Shown here: positions 22,733-33,466 of the stretch, one piece after another | How the letters are laid out: each line of letters starts with the position of its first letter | Numbering within the stretch: position 1 is the stretch's first letter | Origin: Erinaceus europaeus | Lineage: Eukaryota; Chordata; Mammalia; Eulipotyphla; Erinaceidae | Assembly: GCF_950295315.1 (NCBI RefSeq) | Contig: NC_080166.1 | Location: 100,232,999 to 100,296,998 of the forward strand | Direction: 5' to 3' | DNA length: 64,000 nt | Notes under the pieces: generated by a model | Seen by the model: the letters and a program-made list of their open reading frames with translations, nothing else | The model's database searches: none | Told to the model about the DNA's origin: nothing | Translations under genes and position numbers: made by a program

Positions 22733-22900
22733 AGGATCTGGATAGAGACAGGGAGATATTGGGGGAGGATGGAAGAGAGAAGCACCCCTGCTTACCACTC
22801 ATGAAGCTTTCCCCCTACAGGTGGGTACCAGGGTCTTGAAGCTGGCTCCTTGTTCACTGTAATGTGAGCATTTAACCAGGTGCGCTACCACCTGGCCCCT
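22733..22900 (-). mobile_element. SINE-B copy, antisense
   Basis: ggatagagacagggagatat, the caggtgggtaccagggtcttg body and a head complement ending gcgctaccacctggcccc are present. Confidence 0.8.
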
Positions 22901-23099
22901 TCTTCCACTTAATTTTAAACATTTAAATATTTCTTTTTCCCATAATTTTCTTCTTTGAAATAACTAATCTTTACTGTCATTGTAGTAGAGATGTAATGTC
23001 TTGCCTTAATAAAATAAACTTCTATAATTCTTTTTAAATTAGCTTGTTAATTGTCTTCCTGCATTAAGGTAGTTTTATCATCCTTTGCTTAGCTACTAT

Positions 23100-23448
23100 C
23101 TTTTTGTTATTATTATTATTATTATTTTGTCTCCAGGGTTATTGCTGCAGCTCGGTGCCTACACTATGAATCCACTGCTCCTGGAGGCCATTTTTCCCAT
23201 TTTGTTGCCCTTGTTGTCATTATTATTGTTGTCATTGCTGTTGTTATTGTTGGATATGACAAAGAGAAGTCAAGGGAAGAGGGGAGACAGAGACGGTGAG
23301 AGAAAGATAGACATCTGCAGACTTGCTTCGCCTCCCTTGAAGTGACCCTGCTGCAGGTGGGGGAGCTGGGGCTTGAACTGGGATCCTTACACAGGTCCTT
23401 GTGCTTCGTGTCATGTGCACTTAACCTGCTGTGCTACCATCTGCCCCC
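23100..23448 (-). mobile_element. SINE-A with extra 3' module, antisense
   Basis: A (TTA)n stretch precedes the module ctccagggttattgctgcag, then ttgttgcccttgttgtc, a GA-rich body and a head complement ending gctaccatctgcccccc. Confidence 0.85.
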
Positions 23449-23464
23449 CTTTTATAGTATTATA

Positions 23465-23680
23465 ATTATTTTTTTCCACTTTATTAGGAGATAAGGGGTA
23501 ATGGTTTTTAGTAAAGCTGCTGACACATGGGTACAATTTCTTATCTCCTGTGGTAGTCATCTGAAAAACCCTTTCTCTGCTAACTTAGTTTTTTTATAGC
23601 ACCATGCACAAGACCACAATGTTCCTTTATCTGTTCCCTCCTTTCCCCAGAGTTCTTTGCTTGTTTTGAATACTCTGGAC
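23465..23680 (-). mobile_element. Old L1 3' end fragment
   Basis: It is weakly similar to the block at 53.5-53.7 kb in order (ccactttattagg, tagtaaagctgctgaca, ttccctcctttccccagagt) but badly decayed. Confidence 0.4.
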
Positions 23681-25204
23681 GTTTGACTAGCACTTTTGCT
23701 TCACTCATCTTCAGTTGAGAAGAAGGGCAAGGATAATGAAGCAAACTCAAAAGCTTTGACCCTTGTGCTTGCTAATTGCTGTCTGGACTATGATTTGATT
23801 TTCTGCTTCTGGCTGCTGTGATAGCATTTCTGCTAAATTTAATCAGGCATATTTCTCTGTTAGCACATGTTAGTGTGAAAAGGGGAAATATTTGGGAGCC
23901 ACTTAGGGTACATTCATTGTATACTACTTCCTCTAGGCAATCTAAGATGGCATTCTGTAACAACAGTAGCAGAAAATTAAAAATAAAATCAAATGGCCTC
24001 TATTCTTCCCTTATGTGTCATTGCTAAGTCAAGCAGAAATAATTTCTCAATAAATGTCCATTAAATAAGTTGGAATTTAGAAAAAAAACAGATATATTTT
24101 ACAGCTGTTAATATAAATCAATATATGCAGCAGCTTACTAAATGAATGCCTAGAATATCAAAGGGATGGACAACATAATTTACCCAGTTGCTTTTTTTTA
24201 TGACAAGAAACATTTTATTGGCATATTGCTTCAAAGAGACATTGTTATTTTTCTCTAAGAATAAAAAAAAGTATTTTTTTAAACATAAAGATTTTATTTG
24301 AAACTTCCGTTCACATAAGATTGGTCTTACACACTGCAGAAGTAGTCTTGGGGTCAGTCACAGTGTGTTGCTGATCAATCAGTGGCATTTTCAACTATTG
24401 TTGTAAAGTGCATTTCTGACACATTTCTCATTATTTCCATTTCATATAATAGCATCATGCACATATAGCATAAGAATAGATTGCTCATTAAATTTGCTAT
24501 CAATCTTCAGTGGGGTACACTTAAAAGATGTAAAGGTAATTGCATCCATAATGATATAACCTCCCAATTGTTAGTTTCTCTCTTCCAAGTGGTGCCACTT
24601 GTATCAACACTGGAAAGCAGACTTTAATGCTGTGTTCAGGCAGACTTTCATAAGACTAATCAGTAAAACTGAGGAAGTCACTTGTACTTTAAAAAAAATT
24701 CTGATTCAGGAGTCAATGAAAGATTGTTTTAAACATGTATTATTATTGTTGATTTCATAAAAATTCTATTAAAAAGTCACAATGAATTTTTAATAGTAAA
24801 CATGATTAGAGCTAGAGTTTTCATAGAAGAAAAAAAAGACTGGTTATTAAAAATCTTTGGAATTCCAGTTATTCATTACTGAGTTCAATTTATTCATTGG
24901 GTAGTGGCTATAAAATGATTTGTGTCAGGGTGACTGAATTTTAACATTTATTCTGATTTACTGCCAGTATGGGGCATTTAGTTTGTTTTATAAGAATTAA
25001 GAGTATAATCATTTTCCTATATCATAGGTTGTGAATATTAAGTGAATAAGATGGAATCCATGTACACCAGTATATACTACAAATGAAATGCATGTTCTAG
25101 TTATTCCTTTGTTCAAACATTTTATTCATTCAACGGTTTTGACATATACTATGTGCCCATAGATATTTAATGATTCCTAGAATCTTTCAGATAGTCCAAG
25201 AATC
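23681..25204. other. Unique DNA, about 1.5 kb
   Basis: No repeat or gene is recognisable. Sequence conservation across mammals could not be tested by eye. Confidence 0.35.
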
Positions 25205-28075
25205 ACAGACACATCATTTAAAAATTACATTACAATGGAGCAGCAGCAGCTGTTTCTCTCCTCTCCCTGGTCAATTAGGAATACCAAAGGAGACCACCTG
25301 GGACTGAAACAAAACAGGACTAGAACAATTTCAAGAACCCTCCAAATCACTGGTGAATGCAAACACGTGTGGCTCATGCACAGCGAGGAGCCTAGGGAGA
25401 GATTAAGTGGCTGGTAACAGTCCGGCAGTTTACCAGTTGAGACGTACCAACAAAAAGATGGCTGAAGGGAGGAGAGGACTCCGCTAAGATTCACCAAATG
25501 CAACTGTGAGCCTCTGTTGCTACTGCTCTCAGAATCTGGAGCAGCAGCAGGGAGGCCCCGTGCTGACACCAGGGGACAGAGAACTAACCAGGAAACTTAG
25601 GAGAAGATCAATACCTTGGTGGTCTAGCAGTGGGGCTGTGAGAGTCTCTTTGCATAACCACTAGATTACCTCTGCAACACCTTGCTTTATCTCTTGGTCA
25701 GGAGTCAATAATTAAGCTAAGAAGTCTACTTATAGTTTAAAACCCCACAGGCTGCCATAGCCTACAGGGAAGAAAAAGAACAAAAGAGGCTTTTAAGCCA
25801 CTGAGCTTCAACTCAGGGATTAAAATAATATTAAAACAACTGTCAATTTCCACAACTGTGAATCTTTAATTACCTTACTTAGACACAAGTCAATCTGGGC
25901 AAGAGTGATCAGTAATTTGAGAAGTACTGAGTGAGGGAAATAATAACATACTATATAAAATGGTTAAACCAACATATCTGACATGATAGATTTTAAAATA
26001 AACAAAATGAAAAAATATAGGGATGAATACTACTTAATGCTCAGTGGATCAGTCAATCAAGAGGACTTAACAATTTTTAACATCTATGAGCCCAATGAGA
26101 AACCACCTAAATACATCAAACATCTACTGAAAGAGCTACAGCAATATATTAACAGCAACACAGTCATAGTAGGGGACTTCAACACCCCACTCTCTCTACT
26201 TGACAGGTCATCCAGACTGAAAATCAATAAAGACATGAGGGAACTAAATGAAGATATAGATAAACTAGAACTATTGGACATTTTCAGAGTCATTCACCCC
26301 AAGAAATTGGAATACACATCCTACTCACTTCCACATGGTCATTCTCAAGGATAGACAATATGTTAGACCACAAAGACAGCACTAGCAAATGCAAGAGCAT
26401 TGAAATCATTCCAAGCATCTTCTCAGACCACAGTTGAATGAAACTAATTCTTAACAATCAAAAAAATATATTAGTAATAGTCCCAAAATATGGAAGCTCA
26501 ACAGTATAATATTTCACAACTACTGGGTCAAAGAGGAAATAAAGGAAGAAATCAAAATGTTTCGAGTTCAATAAAAATGAAAACACAAACTATCAAAATA
26601 TTTGGGAGAAAACTAAGGCAGTACTGAGATGGAAGTTCATAGCCATACAAGCACACATTAGGTAACAAGAAAAAGCATAAATAAACAGCCTGATTGCACA
26701 TCTTAAAGACCTAGAAGAAGAAGAACAAAGGAACCCTAAAACAACCAGAAGGACAGAAATAACTAAAGTTAGGGCAAAAATAAATAATATTGAAAACAAG
26801 AAAACCATACAAAAGATCAATAAACGTAAATGTTAGTTCTTCAAAAGAGTGAATAAAATAAAAAAAACCTTTAGCCAGACTCACAAAACAAAAAAGGGAG
26901 AAGACCAAAATAGATAGGATTGTAAATGAAAGAGGAGACACCTCAGAAATTCAACATACCATGCAAAGCTTCTATGAACAACTATATACCACCAAGCTGG
27001 AGAACCTGGAAGAAATGGATGATTTCCTAGATACCTACGAACTTCCAAAATTAAGTAAAGAAGAACTAGATAATATGAACAGGCCCATCACAGTTAATGA
27101 AATTGAAACATTTATCCAAAACTTTCCCAAGAAAAAAGTCCTGGACCAGATGGTTTTACAAATGAATTCTACAAACCTTCAAAGAAGAACTAATACCTCT
27201 ACTTTTAAAAGTCCTCCAGAAGACTGAAGACATTGGAATACTCCCTTCCAGCTTCTATGAAGCCAACATCACTCTGATACCAAAAGCAGAAAGGAACACA
27301 ACCAAAAAAGAATACCACAGACCAATATCTCTGATGAACATAGATGCTAAAATATTGAACAAAATTCTAGCCAACCAGATATAGCAGTATATTAAAAAGA
27401 TTGTTCATCATGACCAAGTGGGGTTTATCCCAGGGATGCAAGTTTGGTTTAATATATGTAAATCAATCAAAGTGATCCACCATATCAATAAAAACAAGAC
27501 CAAAAACCACATAGTCTTATCATATCATTAGATGCAGAGAAAGCCTTTGACAAAATCCAGCATCCCTTTATGATCAAAATGGGAATAGATGGAAAATTCC
27601 TCAAGATAGTGGAGTCTATATATAGCAAACCTACAGCCAAAGTCATACTCATTGGTGAAAAACTGGAAGCATTTCCCATCTGATTAGGTACTAGACAGGA
27701 CTGCCCACTATCACCATTAATATTCAACATAATGTTGGAAGTTCTTGCCTTAGCAATCAGGCAGGAGCAAGGAATTAAAGGCATACAGATTGGAAGAGAA
27801 GAAGTCAAACTCCCTATTTGCAGATGATATGATAGTATACATAGAAAAAACTAAGGAATTCAGCAAGAAGCTTTTAGAAATCATCAGGCAATACCGTAAG
27901 ATGTCAGGCTACAAAATTAACATTCAAAAAATCAGTGGCATTCCTCTATGCAAACACTAAGCTAGAAGATGTTGAAATCCAGAAATCAATTCCTTTTACT
28001 ATAGCAACAAAACCAATAAAATATCTAGGAATAAACCTAACCAAAAAAGTGAAAGACTTCATAAATAACATTATT
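25205..28075 (+). mobile_element. Rearranged L1: 5' UTR joined to ORF2, no 3' end
   Basis: 25205-25965 looks like an L1 5' UTR: GC-richer than its surroundings, with GAGCAGCAGCAG blocks and an 'aaggagaccacctgggac' motif. It passes into ORF2 endonuclease coding near 25966 without ORF1 between. ORF2 then runs, with many breaks, to about 28062 and stops before the C-terminus and 3' UTR. Most genomic L1s lose the 5' end, not the 3' end and ORF1. Confidence 0.75.
25966..28062 (+). pseudogene. L1 ORF2 endonuclease to reverse transcriptase, broken
   Basis: 25983-26354 encodes part of the endonuclease domain, with NQEDLTIFNIYEPN and the GDFN metal-site region (SNTVIVGDFNTPLSLLDRSS). Downstream are the linker (near 27000, LPKLSKEELDNMNRPIT) and the reverse transcriptase, including IPGMQVWFN near 27430 and the FADD catalytic motif near 27820-27850. 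Many frameshifts and stops separate these pieces. The C-terminal region is missing. Confidence 0.85.
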
Positions 28076-29061
28076 TGATTATTGTATAGAAATAACTGTT
28101 AGGTGCTAGGGGCATGCAAATATGTCTAGATGGCTCAGTTATAAAGAGAAGATAGTGCTGTTTTTTGTCTTAATAGGTAAATAAATAGATCCTAGCAATT
28201 GCAAAGAGATTAAGAAAGAAATAATGTAGTTGCTTTTACTGGATTTTTCTGTATCATATTTCATTATTTTTCATAATGACTTCATAATATCTTAGTTAAG
28301 ATTTCCATGTGTATAACCTAGAAGAAATGGATCGTGACCAAAAACCTACCAAAACTAGCCCTGGCTGGCTCCACTGGTGAATTTTTGCAGTCTTGCAGAA
28401 AAATTAGTGGCAATTCTTTTCAAGTGCATAGAGAACACAAACACAAAATGAGGAGACACTTTGAAATTCATTTCATGAAGCCAGCCTTGCACTGATCTCA
28501 GCATCTAAAATGTATGCTAAGAAAGAAAATAAAAAGATAAACATAGATGCAAAAACCTTCATATAATATTAGAAAATTGAATTCAATATGTTAAAAAATT
28601 CACTTGCCATTATCAAGTGTAATTGATCCCCACAATACAAATATGGTCCAACACAAACAAGTATGACACTAATGACAGTTAAAGATAAAAATGAAATGAG
28701 TTCATCAGATGCAAACAAAACATTTGACAGTTCATTCATAGTAAAAATCCTTAACAAAATGGTTAGAGTGAACATACTTCAACTTGATAAATGTCATGTA
28801 TAATCAATGCATAGCTAATATCATACATAGTATTCAAAAGCTGAAGTGTTTTTCTTTAAACCAAAGTCAAAAGGATTCCCAATCTTGCTACTTTCATTCA
28901 ATTCTGTTCAGTATTAGATGTCCCAACAGACAATTAGGCAAGAAAAAGAAAGAAATGTTTTCCTAATTGGAAGGAAAGAAATAAAACTATCTTCAGTGAT
29001 TAAGCATATTCAATAAAGTTGTAAGACACAAAATCAATATACAAATATCTGTTGTATTTCT

Positions 29062-29319
29062 TCTTTAAAAATATTTATTTATTCCCTTTTGTTGCCCTTT
29101 ATTGTTGTAGTTATTATTATCATCATTGTTGTGTAGGACAGAAAGAAATGGGGAGAGGAGGGGAAGACAGAGAGGGGGAGAGAAGATATACACCTGCAGA
29201 CCTGCTCCACCTGCTTCCCCTTCATAGGGAGCTGGGGGGTTTAAACCAGCATTCTTGAGCTGGTCCTAGCACTTCGCACCACGTGTGCTTAACCTGCTGT
29301 GCTACTGCCAAACTTGCCA
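29062..29319 (-). mobile_element. SINE-A copy, antisense, with TSD
   Basis: Tail complement tattcccttttgttgccc, spacer, GA-rich body and head complement ending ctactgccaaacttgcc are present. The 12-bp TSD tgttgtatttct lies at 29050-29061 and 29320-29331. Confidence 0.92.
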
Positions 29320-29489
29320 TGTTGTATTTCTATACACTATTAACAAGGTATGAGGCATGTTTAGAGAACAGTCCATTTCAGTTGTACCCAAATAAATAAA
29401 TCTCTAGGGGAAATTTTAACGATAGAAGTAAAAGTTCTGTGCACTAAAAATGATAAAAAACTGATGAAAGAAAAAGGTTAAAAAAGACA

Positions 29490-29704
29490 GGGCTCCAGGT
29501 GGTGGTGCACTTGGTTGTGCACACATGTTACAATGCTCAAGGACTCCGGTTCAAGCCCCCGATCCTCACTTACAGGGGAAAACCTTTGCCAAGTGGTTAA
29601 GTTGTGCTGCAGGTGTCTCTCTGTCTTTCTCCCTCTCTATCAACCCCTCCCTCTCTATTTCTGGCTATCTCTATCCAATAAATAAAGCTAATAAAAAAAA
29701 AGAT
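29490..29704 (+). mobile_element. SINE-B copy
   Basis: The head ggctccaggtggtggtgcac leads to the B-box-like ggttcaagccccc, CT-rich body and AATAAATAAAGC tail ending in an A-run. No clear TSD. Confidence 0.85.
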
Positions 29705-29850
29705 AAATAGGTGGAAACACAATAAATGATTATGGGTTGAAAATATATTTCTAAAATGTTCATGAAAACTAGAGTGATCTATAGCTTGAATATAATCCCT
29801 ATCAAAGATCCCATAGCTTTATTCACTGAATTAGTACAACAGTAAGTTTA

Positions 29851-30189
29851 TATATGTGAAACTAGTATGTTTTGTATCAATTTTATCACCATAAAGTATT
29901 CCCAAGTAGTTAAGGTACATGGGTAGTTTGTGTTCTACAATGTAAGCAGTGTAAAATCCTGGTATTTATGGATAACACCATAGATTTTCTGTCACACAAT
30001 ATTAAAAAGAAACAGTGTTTATTATTATGAAGAACAGACTGATTTTTAGTTACTAGCCTGAAAATATTCTCCAAATACATAAAGTGAATTTGGAGAACTC
30101 AAAGACTTAAATAACAATCACAACTTATTGACACTTACATGATATTGCATATGAAATATCCTCCTCTACTATAATTATAGAAAACATTC
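29851..30189. other. No feature recognised
   Basis: AT-rich sequence, possibly the decayed continuation of the ancient L1. Confidence 0.3.
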
Positions 30190-30345
30190 CAGGCCCAGCA
30201 AAATAGTTGACCTATACAGTTTACTGTTTGGTCATGTGTGCAACCTAGGCATGGGCTCAGCCCCCAGTACATTGGAGGAAGCTTCAGTGCTGTGGTTTTT
30301 TTTTTTTTTTTTTTTTTCTTTTCTCTCTGCCTTTTTATGTTTGGG
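30190..30345 (+). mobile_element. Old SINE with long T-run
   Basis: A tRNA-like head (gcaaaatagttgacctatacag, cctaggcatgggctcagcccc) is followed by ggaggaagcttcagtgctgtgg and a T21 run (30297-30317), then a CT-rich segment. It resembles the general plan of the other tRNA SINEs but I cannot place the family. Confidence 0.5.
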
Positions 30346-30421
30346 GAAAAAAAAGTCAACCTGGAGTGGTAATACCCCAGAGATGAAAGAAAGTTAAAAT
30401 TACTTCTTTGTTTAAAAAAAA

Positions 30422-30528
30422 TTAAGTGACTTGAGAGGTGTTGCAGTGACTAGAGCTTTGGATTTGAAAGAATGAGGTTCTGAATTCAATTCCAAATTCA
30501 CACATGTCAATGACATTCTGGACTCTCC
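30422..30528 (+). mobile_element. SINE-D copy at the base of a large microsatellite
   Basis: The order gaggtgttgcagtgactagagc, gaggttctgaattcaattcc, cacatgtcaatgacattctgg matches a sense SINE-D, whose CT-rich 3' segment starts exactly where the microsatellite begins. Confidence 0.65.
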
Positions 30529-30790
30529 CTTCTTCTTCTTCTTCTTGTTCTTCTTCTTCTTCTTGTTCTTGTTCTTCTTCTTCTTCTTCTTCTTCTTCTT
30601 CTTCTTCTTCTTCTTCTTCTTCTTCTTCTTCTCCTTCTCCTTCTCCTTCTCCTTCTCCTTCTCCTTCTCCTTCTCCTTCTCCTTCTCCTTCTCCTTCTCC
30701 TTCTCCTTCTCCTTCTCCTTCTCCTTCTCCTTCTCCTTCTTCTTCTTCTTCTTCTTCTTCTTCTTCTTCTTCTTCTTCTTCTTCTTCTTT
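30529..30790. repeat. (TTC)n-(TTCTCC)18-(TTC)n microsatellite
   Basis: About 100 bp of CTT units, some changed to TTG, are followed by about 18 exact CTCCTT hexamers (30631-30738) and about 50 bp of TTC. The strand is pure pyrimidine/purine. It translates to poly-Lys/Glu, poly-Arg or poly-Ser/Pro in different frames, none of which is a gene. Confidence 0.97.
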
Positions 30791-30877
30791 CCCTTAACAA
30801 GTATATTCATTGCTTCAACATGTTAAGGGATTTCATTGTTTTTCTTTCTTTCTTTTTTTTTTTTCTTATTTTCTTAT

Positions 30878-31282
30878 TCTTCTTCCCGAGCAAGTCCTCT
30901 TTGGGTTAGAGAGTACTCGACTGGAGCCAACCTAGGTTGCTGCATGGAAGAGGGATCAGGAACTCGTGCTGGGCTAGCATCACAGGAGAGAGACTCTGGG
31001 ACTCTCGGAGCCGGAAGGCAATTCCAAGTGTGTTTAATCAGAAGAGCAGCTGTATTTATACTCTCCAAGTAGGATGGAATCAGGATGCGACATAGAGAGG
31101 GTGGAGTGAAAAGAGAGTGGTGTAAATCAGGGTGTGACTAGGACAGGGGGCGGAACAAAAAAAGAGTTTGAACCAGTGGGGATTAAACCAATGCCCTGCA
31201 GGCAGGGTGGTTCTTAGGTGACAGTGGTTATGTAAATAGACTGCAGCATTTAATCAGGGGAAAGCTGACATACTGCCCAACA
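30878..31282 (-). mobile_element. ERV LTR (B-type), 3' end eroded
   Basis: It is colinear with the LTR at 44223-44671: gagagtactcgactggagcc, gggatcaggaactcgtgc, tctcggagccgg, tttaatcagaagagcag (ATTAAA signal on the minus strand) and a TATAAATA-like box. The U3 end is complement of TGTTGGGCAGTATG at 31282. The polypurine tract complement tctcctcctttctttttaa follows at once. The first ~20 nt expected at the left end are replaced by a T-rich tract. Confidence 0.8.
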
Positions 31283-31680
31283 TCTCCTCCTTTCTTTTTA
31301 ACTAATGGCCATAGTATCAGATGTGCGGGGCACTTTGTGAGGCAGGGAGACTGATAGGAGGAGGCATACCTTTGGGGTTCTACTGTCCCTCCTTGCTCAA
31401 CCTCTCAGTAGAGAGACTAACAGGATTGACACACCCCTCAGGCTCAAACAGTTCCAAGCTCAACCACATCCTCACAATTTCTCAACATTTCCTTCTTACT
31501 TAATGGCCATATATAAATGGGTCAATGTCTGTAAAAGGCTCCATCTCTGTCAGAGGAATAGCAGTGTAGGGGTGAACAGAAACCTGTTGGGAAGAAACCT
31601 GAATGATAGCATGTAAGTGTCTTCAAAAAGAACTAGCACAAGGCAGGGAGGGATAAGTAAGAGTAGCAAGGGACTGAGTG
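31283..31680 (-). mobile_element. ERV internal 3' region, antisense
   Basis: It begins with a polypurine tract complement (31283-31301) and follows the same order as 44672-45080, including ggcactttgtgaggcaggg and aagtgtcttcaaaaagaactagc. No coding capacity is seen. It ends abruptly at about 31680 against a forward-strand LTR fragment. Confidence 0.78.
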
Positions 31681-31782
31681 AGACTGAACTGCATTCCTCA
31701 TCAATAAAGATTGAACTGCATTTCCAGCTCAGCCATGAGTCCCTGGTCACCTCTCTCCTGCCCGTGAAGCTAGCTCGGCATA

Positions 31783-31800
31783 TGGCACCCTACCTGGGAC
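31783..31800 (+). other. Putative retroviral primer-binding site
   Basis: TGGCACCCTACCTGGGAC follows the 5' LTR end (ctcggca) by two bases. By memory it differs at about four positions from the lysine-tRNA primer-binding type used by betaretroviruses. That identity is an inference. Confidence 0.5.
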
Positions 31801-32188
31801 CTAACCTGCCCATCTCCCAGATAAGTAAAGCCGTTTGGCTACCTATCCACTATGGGCTACCTTTCTATTTATGAAGAGGTTTCCCAAAGCCTATACTCTT
31901 TCTTCATGAGACAGTTTCTCTGTCTCTGGAACATTTTGCTCTGGGCCACACTTTGGTTCCCTGATCAGGAACTTTGGTTCCTTATGACCGTGATCATAGA
32001 GCTTGGGAGATGCGCGGAGATTGCCCCCAGGACTTTCTGGACTCCCTCTCACATGTTTCCCCTGGAGAAGGACTTTTATAACTTGAAGAGCATTCTGCAA
32101 TGCCCTGGAAGTTCCCAAGAATGGAGACACGTGGTTAGTTTTACCCTCCTGATTCGATTCTTTCTTCGGTGGGAAGACACTTTTTAAA

Positions 32189-32262
32189 ATGGGTGCTTGC
32201 AGCAATGTTACAGGAACCGCCAGTAGCACCCTAAATGGAATTTCAAGGAGATTTTTGGACTA
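32189..32262 (+). pseudogene. gag start stub
   Basis: The ATG at 32189 begins a frame reading MGACSN, a glycine-2 start that resembles a myristoylated matrix N-terminus. It lies about 390 nt after the primer-binding site, where gag should start. The frame ends with TAG after 24 codons and continues into sequence unlike gag. It is interpreted as the remnant of a deleted gag gene. Confidence 0.45.
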
Positions 32263-33159
32263 GGACGCCCTCTGGGGACTCATACTGCTACATGATGAGA
32301 TCTGGATAATCTGGTTCAAGGTGAAAGAAGCAAAAACTGCCTACCACTTTTCTCTCGATTCCCCCCTCATTGTTCTCTCTGAATATATTAAGTTTGCTGT
32401 CTGCTTTCAATTGCATTTCATAAGACAGTGATTTGAATTACTGAATTTTTGTATACATTGACTTTACAAAAAAAATGCTGGATGCAGCCATGATTTCTAG
32501 AGACATCCAGAAACAGTCTGAAAAATTGTTTTTTCTCTTTTGATTTTTTACATCTTGGAAACGTTTAATCCTGAAAACTGTATTAGTATGGGTGGGGTAG
32601 ATAGCACAATGGTTATGTTAATGATTCTCATGCTTGAGGCTTCTAACCATGGTTCTTCTATTGAGCTTATGCTGTTTAAAAATCCTTAAAAAGTTTTGTT
32701 TCACAAGTAAATGAATTACAGCTATCATCTTCACAAGAAAAAGCATATGCTCAAATGGAATCCCCGGAAATCCATTTGGACCACTGTTCACTGACATCGC
32801 CCACAAGATGGTATGACTGCAACAGCCCCCCCCGAAACCAGTGATGTTACCTGGCATGACCTGAAGAAACTGGTTCACAGACTCCAAAGCTCACTCTCTA
32901 CAGAAAAGCGGAATTACAATGGTTGACCTTCCCCATTGAGACAGACGTGCAGCATTTCATCCCCTGGCATTTCATCCGTGGTCATCTGCTTTGGACTGAC
33001 ATTTCTATCGGACTTACTGGTACACCCCTTGGACACTTTATACAACTTTACAGCAGCTTCCCTTTACACTGCTGGGTTTCTCAAAGACTGACTGTAGCAG
33101 TCCATGGACTTTGCAGCAAGCTGCCTTGGTACTCTATAGGCCATGCCCTATCCCATGCA

Positions 33160-33320
33160 GGCCCTGCCCCCAGATGCAGGAAACTCCTCCTTTTTACTAG
33201 GTCCTGCCCACAAAGGCAGGAAATGCCCTTTGAGGCATGAAATGCCCCCAGGGGCAAGAAATGCCCTTTCGCCTGCTAGGCCTTGCCCTTTGAGGCAGGA
33301 AACGCCTCTTCAGGCCTCCC
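33160..33320. repeat. Degenerate GGCAGGAAATGCCC repeats in ERV
   Basis: About six imperfect units of 20-26 bp contain aggcaggaaatgccc-like cores. The core is partly palindromic (GGCA...TGCC). A shorter set occurs at the homologous place in the ERV at 41.97-42.07 kb. Confidence 0.7.
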
Positions 33321-33466
33321 CTTGGCATCACACTTGTTCTTGCTGCTCTCTTACTTCTTCCTCCATGTCTTGTGCCAGTTCTTTTGAAAATGCCTGTACG
33401 ATATAGGTTTCTATTCACCCCACACTCCTGATACTATAGCCATTAGTTAAAAAGAAAGGGGGAAAT

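Larger units (their letters stand above)
28400..29850 (+). pseudogene. Ancient L1 ORF2 remnant with two SINE insertions
   Basis: Landmarks in order are gatgcaaacaaaacatttgac, acatacttcaacttgataaatg, caattaggcaagaaaaagaaag, gttgtaagacacaaaatcaat and cttgaatataatccctatcaaag. This is the order of a diverged mammalian L1 reverse transcriptase and downstream region. No reading frame survives. It is interrupted at 29062-29319 and 29490-29704. Confidence 0.7.

Noticed and set aside
24190..24620. Possible processed pseudogene 3' UTR (poly(T) near 24195-24290)
   Set aside because: No coding homology or TSD could be recognised; it may be unique DNA.
30529..30790. Regular repeats as a CRISPR-like array
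   Set aside because: Units are 3-6 bp with no spacers, in vertebrate DNA; it is a microsatellite.
30412..30826. Long poly-Lys/Glu, poly-Arg, poly-Ser/Pro and poly-Phe open frames on both strands
   Set aside because: They are the six-frame reading of one TTC/TTCTCC microsatellite and its SINE flank.
30788..30833. Inverted repeat cccttaaca/tgttaaggg as a transposon end or terminator
   Set aside because: Only 9 bp with no element between the arms; probably chance.
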